Shown here: positions 57,802 to 64,000 of the stretch, piece after piece
How the letters are laid out: the number at the start of each line of letters is the position of its first letter
Numbering within the stretch: the stretch's first letter is position 1
Source: Verrucomicrobiia bacterium
GTDB taxonomy: Bacteria; Verrucomicrobiota; Verrucomicrobiia; Opitutales; Cerasicoccaceae
Assembly (NCBI GenBank): GCA_030432235.1
Contig: JAUIHT010000003.1
Span: 1-64,000 of the forward strand
DNA: 64,000 bases
Direction: 5' to 3'
The notes under the pieces: generated by a model
Told to the model about the DNA's origin: nothing
Databases searched by the model: none
Seen by the model: the letters and a program-made list of their open reading frames with translations, nothing else
Program-made: the position numbers and the translations under genes

Positions 57802-58491
57802 ATGCCGAGACCAGGAAAAATCTTTGCCATTGGCGATGTCCACGGCTGCCGCGCCGAGCTGGAGCACCTGCTGGAAAAGCTCTCGCCCGGGCCGACCGAT
57901 ACCATCGTCTTCCTCGGCGATCTCGTCAACCGCGGGCCGGAATCCGCCGGCGTGCTGCGGCTGGCGCGTGGGCTGACCAACGTCCGCTGCCTGCTGGGCA
58001 ACCACGAGCTGCGCCTGCTCAAGTACCGGCGCGACTCCGACCCAACGCTGCTCAAGCCCTACGACTGGGACACCATCCACCAGCTCAACGACGACGACTG
58101 GAACTTCATGGCCACCTTTGAGGAGACCATTCACTTTCCACAGATGGACACCGTGCTGGTCCACGGCGGATTCATCCCGTGGGAGCCGTGGCAGGAGCAG
58201 CCGGTGGACTCGCTGGTCAACATCCAGGTGGTCAACCCGCAGACACGCGAGTCCGGCAAGCGCTCACACATCACCCGCGGGCGCAGTTGGCAGGATCTGT
58301 GGGAGGGGCCGCCCTTCGTCATCTGCGGGCACACGCCCCGCCGGGACATCTACCGCGCCAAGGCCTCGCTCTGCCTCGATACCGGCTGCGTCTACGGCGG
58401 ACGCCTGACCGCCTGCGACGTGCTCACGCAGCAGATTTTCCAAGTCGCCGCCTTCGAGGACTACGTAGTCAAGGCGCTGCCGCACCAATAG
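57802..58491 (+). CDS. Metallophosphoesterase (PPP-type serine/threonine phosphatase-like)
   Basis: 229-residue calcineurin-like phosphoesterase. Metal-binding motifs appear in order: GDVHGC (12-17), GDLVNRG (39-45), GNHELRLL (about 70-77), VLVHGGFIPW and FVICGHTPRR with the last His. This is the layout of bacterial diadenosine-tetraphosphatase or protein-serine phosphatases such as PrpA/ApaH; the precise substrate is open. ATG 57802. The neighbouring minus-strand operon is divergent. Confidence 0.92.
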   Translation: MPRPGKIFAIGDVHGCRAELEHLLEKLSPGPTDTIVFLGDLVNRGPESAGVLRLARGLTNVRCLLGNHELRLLKYRRDSDPTLLKPYDWDTIHQLNDDDWNFMATFEETIHFPQMDTVLVHGGFIPWEPWQEQPVDSLVNIQVVNPQTRESGKRSHITRGRSWQDLWEGPPFVICGHTPRRDIYRAKASLCLDTGCVYGGRLTACDVLTQQIFQVAAFEDYVVKALPHQ

Positions 58492-58605
58492 GAGAATACC
58501 GCGAGGAGCCTTTGCGGCTTAACTCCCTCAATTTCCGCTCGATTCCAATAGCGCCTCGTCGTCATAGTTTCATTCGTCATTCTCTTATTCTGAATCCCTC
58601 CCGTC

Positions 58606-59982
58606 ATGTCCGACGCCACTGACACTCTCGCCCAGCCGCCCAATACCGGATACGGCCTGGACGACCTGCGCGCCTTTTCCGAGGAGAACCGACTCGGCGA
58701 CATTGACCGTGAACGCCTGCTGGCCACCTCGCCCTACATCATCGGGCAGTTCCTGAGCCGCCGCGACGTCGACGAAATCCGCACCGTCCTGCGTCCCATG
58801 CCGGAGGACTTCGTCGGGCATGTCCTCTCCGAGATGGACGCCGAGGACGCCGCCGAGGTCCTTGAGGCCATGCGCGAGAAGCGCGCCGCCACCGTTCTCG
58901 AAGGCCTCGACCTGGACGACTCCGCCGACATCGTGGCCGAGCTGGACGAGGCTGACCAGAAGCGCCTGCTCGACCGCCTCGACCCGGAGACCGCCGCCAC
59001 CGTCCGAGAGCTGATCGAGTACCCGACGGACAGCGCGGGCGGCATCATGACGCCGGAGGTCGCCACGGTCACGCCCGAGATGACCGTCATCCAGGCGGTG
59101 CGCCACATCCAGAAGCTCCACGACGAGCTTGAGCACATTTACTACATTTACGTCACCGACGAGGAGAAGCACCTGCTCGGCATCGTCTCCATGCGTGACC
59201 TCGTCATGGCCCAGCCGGAGAATAAAATCGGCGACATCATGACGACCGAGCTGCACGGCGTCGTGCCCGTGACGATGGACCAGGAGGACGTGGCCAACGA
59301 AATGGCGCAGCACAATTACCACGCCCTGCCCGTGGTCGACGAGGACAACCACCTGCTCGGCATCGTGACGGACGACGACATCATCGACGTCATCCAGGAA
59401 GAGGCCACGGAAGACTTTCAGAAGTTCATGGGCGCCGGCGGCGACGAAACCGTCAACGACCCCATCGGCAAGACCGTGGTGCGACGCAGCCCCTGGCTGA
59501 TGCTCAACCTCGTCTCGGCCTTCTTTGCCGGGGGCGTCATCGCCATGTTCGAGCACCAGATCCAGGAGCTGACCATCCTCGCCGTCTGCATGCCCATCGT
59601 GGCCAGCCTGGGCGGCAACACCGGCGGCCAAAGCCTCGCGGTGGTCATCCGCAGCCTCGCCCTGGGCGACATCCACACCGGGGAGGACCGCGCCGTCTGC
59701 CTGCGCGAGGGCATCAAGGGCATGCTCAACGGCATCTTCATCGGCCTCATTGCCGCGCTCGTCATCCTGGCCTTCACGCATCGCCTGGACATCGCCGGGG
59801 TCGTCTTCGTCGCCATGCTGCTCTCCATGAGCTATGCCGGCACAGTGGGCGCGTTCATCCCCATTATCCTGAAAAAGTTCGGCCTCGACCCCGCCCAAAG
59901 CTCCCAGATGTTCCTCACCGCCAGCACCGACATCATCGGCTTTGCCATCTTCCTCGGCCTCGGCACCTGGCTGCTACTTTGA
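58606..59982 (+). CDS. mgtE: Magnesium transporter MgtE
   Basis: 458-residue Mg2+ channel. The N-terminal helical domain spans about 20-135 (repeats like LLATSPYIIGQFLSRRDVDE). Two CBS domains follow, with the signature SAGGIMTPEVATVTPEMTV (about 142-160) and ALPVVDEDNHLLGIVTDDDI. Five membrane helices close the protein; the selectivity motif is GGNTGGQS (about 343-350). Length is normal. Mg-sensing by the CBS/N domain is known for the family. Start ATG 58606. Confidence 0.96.
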   Translation: MSDATDTLAQPPNTGYGLDDLRAFSEENRLGDIDRERLLATSPYIIGQFLSRRDVDEIRTVLRPMPEDFVGHVLSEMDAEDAAEVLEAMREKRAATVLEGLDLDDSADIVAELDEADQKRLLDRLDPETAATVRELIEYPTDSAGGIMTPEVATVTPEMTVIQAVRHIQKLHDELEHIYYIYVTDEEKHLLGIVSMRDLVMAQPENKIGDIMTTELHGVVPVTMDQEDVANEMAQHNYHALPVVDEDNHLLGIVTDDDIIDVIQEEATEDFQKFMGAGGDETVNDPIGKTVVRRSPWLMLNLVSAFFAGGVIAMFEHQIQELTILAVCMPIVASLGGNTGGQSLAVVIRSLALGDIHTGEDRAVCLREGIKGMLNGIFIGLIAALVILAFTHRLDIAGVVFVAMLLSMSYAGTVGAFIPIILKKFGLDPAQSSQMFLTASTDIIGFAIFLGLGTWLLL

Positions 59983-60007
59983 GCAAGATGCTCCTCTCGC
60001 CCCATTA

Positions 60008-61744
60008 CTAAGTTCTTGGGGGCGAGGAGCCCCGGAAAAAAGCCAGTGCAGCCATCCCGGCGGCGAAGACGGCACAGAGGGCAACGAACCAATCCCCGTG
60101 GCGCACGTAGAAGCTCTGGCCAGGGGGCAGCTCGGTGGCGCGGGTGACGTTCAGCGGACCGACGCCCTGATAATAGATGCTGCCATCGGCGTCGGTCAGG
60201 ACCTCGCGTACTCGGCCGAACTCGTCAATCCAGCCGGACCAGCCGTGGTTGCCGCAACGCACCACCGGCAGACGCGTCTCCACCGCACGCAGGACGGAGT
60301 GCGCGGCGTGCTGGTAAGCTCCGGCCTCGACGCCGTACCAGGCATCGTTGGTCACGACCAGTAGCCACTTTGCGCCATTGCGGGCCATGTCGCGGGCGAG
60401 CCCGGGGTAAATGTCCTCGTTGCAGATAAGCACGCCGACGGGCAAGCGCTTGCCGCCCAATTCAGTCGGAATGACTGTGGCCTCGTCCCCGGCGATGATA
60501 TCGTTTTCCAGCGGCACGACCTTGCCGATGAAGGGCAAAGCGTCACGCAAGGGGGCGTATTCCCCAAAGGGCACGGGGTGCCGCTTAAGGTAAAAGATGT
60601 CGTGGAGACCACCGCCGGGGGTTATCCAGAAGACACCGTTAAAAAGCTGGTCGCCTATCATGGAAAGGCTCCCCGCCAGCAGCGGCGCATCGACCTCGTC
60701 GACCAGCTCTTCGGTCCAGCGCAGCATGCGCGCGTCGCGGTCATCGAGGATGGGGAACGGCGTGGAGGCCTCCGGCCAGAGAATGACGTCCGGCTCAAGC
60801 ACCCCCGCGATATCGGTCAGGCGTTTGAGGGTGTCGATGTTGCCCTTGGCCTCGGCTGGGTCCCACTTTAAGGTAGCTGGCACCCACGGCTGCACGGCAG
60901 CCGCGCGGAACATCTCCTCGCGCTGGCGCTGCTGGGTAAGGCTCAACAGGTACGTAAAGAAGCAAAGCAGGAGCACGGCCAGGGCCAGGTAGAACTCCGG
61001 ACAGAAAGCGAAGCGGATGCCGCTGCCGAAGAGCCCGCCCTTGGCCGCTTGATCGCCGAACTCGAACCGCTGCCGGGCACTCTGCACAGGCTCGGGCTCC
61101 AGCGGGGCTTTTTGCAGGCGACCGCCGATTTGCTGGGCGAGGTTGCGCCCGTAAAAAAGAAGCCCGAAGTTGAAAAACACCAGAACGAAGCTGACACCCC
61201 AATGGCCCGTCCAGGCCGCGATTTGCAGCATGGCAGCACGCTGCCACTGGCTCTCGGAGAGTGTCAGCCAGGGAAAGCCGGTCAGGAAGCACGTCCGCAC
61301 CCACTCCAGCACGACCCACAGCCCCGCCAGCCCCAGCATGATAGCCAGCCGCCCGGGGAAGCCTTTTTCCGCCAGCCTTGGCAGAGCCCAGCGCGCGACC
61401 AGCAACCAGCAAAGGGGAAACAACGCGACCAGGAAGGACAGCAGCCCGAGCGCGACCCAGCCCATCGGCGGGTAAATGTGACGCAACCAGATCAGGATGA
61501 CGAACCACGCCGCCCAGCAGCTCGCCAGCGCCGACAATGCGTAGACCCACCGCCCGGGCCGGAACAACGCCCAGATCAAAAACGGCAGCACCACCACGTA
61601 GGCAGCCTCGGCCACATCGAAGGGCGGGAAGCAGGCGACCGTCAGCAAAACGGAGACAACCCCCACCAGCACCCCGAAGGCCAGCGCCCGCCCGCGCGGT
61701 TCACGGGACGTTGATTTGATGGCTGGCTGCGACATGGACTCCAT
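60008..61744 (-). CDS. lnt: Apolipoprotein N-acyltransferase
   Basis: 578-residue inner-membrane enzyme adding the third acyl chain to lipoproteins. The N-terminal part has about six membrane helices (residues 20-260). The periplasmic nitrilase-like domain carries the triad Glu (VILWPEASTPF, about 323), Lys (IFYLKRHPVPFGEYAPLR, about 386) and Cys (VLICNEDIYP, about 440). A further helix ends the protein. ATG 61744 is preferred; ATG 61735 and a TTG at 61780 are other options. A Gram-negative envelope is implied. The gene is convergent with mgtE. Confidence 0.95.
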   Translation of the reverse strand: MESMSQPAIKSTSREPRGRALAFGVLVGVVSVLLTVACFPPFDVAEAAYVVVLPFLIWALFRPGRWVYALSALASCWAAWFVILIWLRHIYPPMGWVALGLLSFLVALFPLCWLLVARWALPRLAEKGFPGRLAIMLGLAGLWVVLEWVRTCFLTGFPWLTLSESQWQRAAMLQIAAWTGHWGVSFVLVFFNFGLLFYGRNLAQQIGGRLQKAPLEPEPVQSARQRFEFGDQAAKGGLFGSGIRFAFCPEFYLALAVLLLCFFTYLLSLTQQRQREEMFRAAAVQPWVPATLKWDPAEAKGNIDTLKRLTDIAGVLEPDVILWPEASTPFPILDDRDARMLRWTEELVDEVDAPLLAGSLSMIGDQLFNGVFWITPGGGLHDIFYLKRHPVPFGEYAPLRDALPFIGKVVPLENDIIAGDEATVIPTELGGKRLPVGVLICNEDIYPGLARDMARNGAKWLLVVTNDAWYGVEAGAYQHAAHSVLRAVETRLPVVRCGNHGWSGWIDEFGRVREVLTDADGSIYYQGVGPLNVTRATELPPGQSFYVRHGDWFVALCAVFAAGMAALAFFRGSSPPRT

Positions 61745-61963
61745 GCGCACCGATGCTGCCAGCCCCGGCAGTGTTTTCAAACCTCGAAACGAGGAGTCGC
61801 AGTGAATTTTTCAGCCTGAAATTTGGCTTTCGAAGCGAATTGAATCCCGATTCCAAGAGCTGAGGAAACGAATTTCAGGCGAACAAAGTCACAAGAATCC
61901 GCAGTTTGGGAGGTTTGCAAGCACTGCCCTCGTCAGGCGGAAAGGAAAAACGTCAGAAAGCGC

Positions 61964-62509
61964 TTACTCAGTCGTCGAGGCTTCCAGCTTGGCCTGCTGC
62001 GTGGGGAAGCTCTCCAGAGCCCAGGCTGCCGCGTTTTCGATGTCCGCCTCGGTCGCAAAGCGCACACTGAAGGGCCAGGGGGAGGAGTTACGCCACAACC
62101 GGCTGCCATTTTCCCCACTGATCACATACACATCCAGACTGGCCACCTGTTGGGTCACCGGGATGTTGTCGTCCGTGTAAACCGAGCCGGGATTACGCAA
62201 GATTTCGGGATTGTTCTGTGTGGAAATCATCCACTGCGTATTGACGATGAAATCCGGGGATTCCGTGGCTGCCACCCGCCGATAGCCTTTATCCGTAAGC
62301 TGCTCGCTGACAGCATTTACCGTAAGCTGCTTCATGTCCTCCGGAGCCAGGGCAATCAGGTTGTACGCGCCGTTGGGAGGGGTCACGGAAAAGGTCTGCA
62401 ACGGCGAGATATTCGCGTCGGACATCGGCGTACCTCCGACCTGCAGGGTTTTACATCCGCTCAAGGCCAGGACACAGAGAAGGGAATAAAGGAGATTTCT
62501 AACGTTCAT
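61964..62509 (-). CDS. DUF4136-like lipoprotein
   Basis: 181 residues with a lipobox (LCVLALSGC, Cys at about 19). The mature protein shows the DUF4136 pattern: an N-terminal strand ending in FSVTPPNGAY, helix with VSEQLTDKGYRRVAATESPD, then FIVNTQWMIST and a C-terminal NAAAWALESFP helix. Members are envelope lipoproteins of unknown function. Divergent from the DUF1800 gene. Confidence 0.8.
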   Translation of the reverse strand: MNVRNLLYSLLCVLALSGCKTLQVGGTPMSDANISPLQTFSVTPPNGAYNLIALAPEDMKQLTVNAVSEQLTDKGYRRVAATESPDFIVNTQWMISTQNNPEILRNPGSVYTDDNIPVTQQVASLDVYVISGENGSRLWRNSSPWPFSVRFATEADIENAAAWALESFPTQQAKLEASTTE

Positions 62510-62554
62510 GGGGACAAGACTGATTGAATAAAGTTGAATAGTTACATAGATTTG

Positions 62555-62566
62555 AATAACGTTATT
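62555..62566. promoter_or_regulatory. Perfect 12-bp palindrome in divergent gap
   Basis: AATAACGTTATT lies between the DUF4136 gene and the DUF1800 gene in an AT-rich stretch with three TTGAATA copies. It could be an operator. No matching regulator is identified. Confidence 0.4.
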
Positions 62567-62643
62567 GTTCAGGATTGCAACCTTATCCGCCTAGAGCGGT
62601 TTCACTTCCAGACGTGTCTTTGACTTCCGACAACCTGACCCCG

Positions 62644-64000
62644 ATGCAAGCCTGGGCGCCACTGAGCCCACGGCAGTGGAATGAAGCGCATGCACGCCAT
62701 CTACTGCGGCGCATCGGCTTCAGCGCTACTCCGGGAGCGGTGGATGATGCCATGCAACGGGGCCTGCACGGCACTATTGAGTATTATTTCGGCAAAACAC
62801 GACCCTTCCCCATCCCGCACCGGGTCCAACGCGAAGTCACGGAGTTGCCCAAGCTCCGACAGGAAATCCGCACAGCCAAGGACGAGGAGAAAAGGCGTAT
62901 GCTGCGACGGGACGAGCGTACGCTCAGCAGCAGCAGCTATCAGGACTTCGCCATTTCCTGGCTGAGCTTCGCCCGCGAGCAGGAAAATTCACCGCAGGAA
63001 AAGTACGTCATGTTCCTGCAGGACATCTTCGTCGTCAGCCGGGAGAAAATCAAGCCCGCCGCCTATCTTTACCAGCATCAGAATCTTCTGCGCCGCGAGG
63101 GCTTCGGGGCCTACCCCGATCTGACCAAGTCCGTCAGCCGGTCCCCGGCCATGATTAACTACCTGGACCTGCACCGCAGCAGCAAGAAATCCCCCAACGA
63201 GAATTTCGCCCGCGAGCTCTTCGAGCTCTTCACTCTCGGCGAGGGCAACTACACCGAGCAGGACATCAAGCAGGCCGCCCGCGCCTTTACCGGTTACCGA
63301 GCCCGCGGAAGCCGATTCATCTTCGACAAAAACGCCTTCGACGGCACCCCCAAGACCGTCTTCGGGCGCACCGGCAACTGGAACGGCGACCAGGTCATCG
63401 ACATCGTCTACGACCAGCCTGCGGCCGCGACCTTCGTCCCGCGCGAGTTCCTCAAGTTCTACCTGGCCGAGGAGCCCCTGCCCGAGCCCTATCTGGAGCA
63501 GTTGGGTCGGCTTTGGGCCTCCAAGGGCTACGACATGCACTTCCTCATCGAGACGGTCTTTACCAGCCGCATGTTTTACCAGCCGGAGTATCAGGGCAAC
63601 TTGATCAAGAGCCCCATCCACTATTACATCGGCCTCTGCCAGGACCTGCGGCTCGACGTCATCCCCTTCCCCACCCGTGTCCTCGGCTCGCTCCGCGGCA
63701 TGGGCCAGGTTTTCCAGACCCCGCCCAACGTGCGCGGCTGGGTCGGCGGCAAGCACTGGATCAACACCACCACGCTGGCCGCGCGCAGGCAATTGGCCCA
63801 GACACTGTTCAACCCCATCGACGAGGAAAAACTCAACGCCGACGACTTCGTCGAGTTGCAGGCCGCCCGGGCCGAGGACCGCGCGGACTTCGTCGTCACC
63901 GAAGAGCGACTCAGCGGCCTTCAGGATAAATCGCCGGAATACATCTCCGAGCACTTCTGCCGCTATTTCCTGCCCGCCTCGCCCCCCGACGCCTTCCGCG
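62644..64000 (+). CDS. DUF1800 domain-containing protein, 3' end cut by the window
   Basis: Open to the window edge (452 codons visible). The N-terminus MQAWAPLSPRQWNEAHARHL followed by LRRIGFSATPGAVDDAM is the usual DUF1800 opening. NENFARELFELFTLGEGNYT and DIKQAARAFTGYRARG are diagnostic, and the protein continues with TPPNVRGWVGGKHW. In planctomycetes and Verrucomicrobia such proteins are often paired with a DUF1501 gene, which would be expected just past the window. ATG 62644 is chosen; GTG 62614 is also in frame. No signal peptide is evident. Confidence 0.9.
   Translation, partial: MQAWAPLSPRQWNEAHARHLLRRIGFSATPGAVDDAMQRGLHGTIEYYFGKTRPFPIPHRVQREVTELPKLRQEIRTAKDEEKRRMLRRDERTLSSSSYQDFAISWLSFAREQENSPQEKYVMFLQDIFVVSREKIKPAAYLYQHQNLLRREGFGAYPDLTKSVSRSPAMINYLDLHRSSKKSPNENFARELFELFTLGEGNYTEQDIKQAARAFTGYRARGSRFIFDKNAFDGTPKTVFGRTGNWNGDQVIDIVYDQPAAATFVPREFLKFYLAEEPLPEPYLEQLGRLWASKGYDMHFLIETVFTSRMFYQPEYQGNLIKSPIHYYIGLCQDLRLDVIPFPTRVLGSLRGMGQVFQTPPNVRGWVGGKHWINTTTLAARRQLAQTLFNPIDEEKLNADDFVELQAARAEDRADFVVTEERLSGLQDKSPEYISEHFCRYFLPASPPDAFR

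Overview
The window looks like a GC-rich Gram-negative chromosome segment, most likely from the Verrucomicrobiota (possibly an Opitutae-type lineage). The basis is the gene mix: HPr kinase without other PTS genes nearby, a DUF1800 protein, DUF2851, a PspA/YqiJ/YqiK flotillin operon, Mpl, Lnt, an O-antigen ligase, and type IV pilin-like and lipoprotein genes. Many start codons also lack a Shine-Dalgarno sequence. The phylum is inferred from gene style, not from a marker search.

Layout. 1-1158: an intact IS630-type insertion sequence whose terminal repeat is the first base of the window, so the sequence probably begins at an assembly break in a repeat. 1159-10061: PEP carboxylase, a small secreted protein, an AGCS amino-acid symporter, an unknown secreted protein and a PAS protein, separated by long repeat-rich gaps. 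10062-12590: Der GTPase (with an unusual repeat-derived insertion) and riboflavin synthase. 13193-17476: a five-gene membrane-stress operon (possible ribbon-helix-helix protein, TerB-like, PspA, YqiJ-like, flotillin/YqiK). 17538-25837: phosphatase, exonuclease, O-antigen ligase, mutarotase-like protein, Mpl and two unknown envelope proteins. 26007-31584: methyltransferase, alpha/beta hydrolase, MiaB, a cyclotransferase, a pilin and a ZIP transporter. 31821-35949: dnaK-groES-groEL. 36090-43109: toroid-like protein, EEP hydrolase, cardiolipin synthase, LUD protein, HprK and DnaA, with a candidate origin upstream of dnaA. 43251-64000: polysaccharide epimerase, aldo/keto reductase, two tandem membrane proteins, DUF2851, an AsmA-like giant, transketolase, M23 peptidase, lipoproteins, phosphoesterase, MgtE, Lnt, a DUF4136 lipoprotein and a truncated DUF1800 gene.

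Functionally this is core chromosome: translation and tRNA modification (Der, MiaB), protein folding, replication initiation, central carbon metabolism (PEPC, transketolase) and a strong envelope theme (PspA/flotillin, Mpl, Lnt, cardiolipin synthase, O-antigen ligase, CapD-like epimerase, AsmA-like protein, M23 peptidase).

The most unusual content is non-coding. Two arrays (about 1169-1483 and 9140-9649) consist of highly diverged units repeated every 21 bp with almost no length variation, which is two turns of B-DNA, and each seems to switch orientation part-way. Several other gaps hold large inverted repeats made of short recurring words (AAGCTTT-like, ATCTGCG-like, CTTTGCG-like). One such word series also lies inside the der reading frame.
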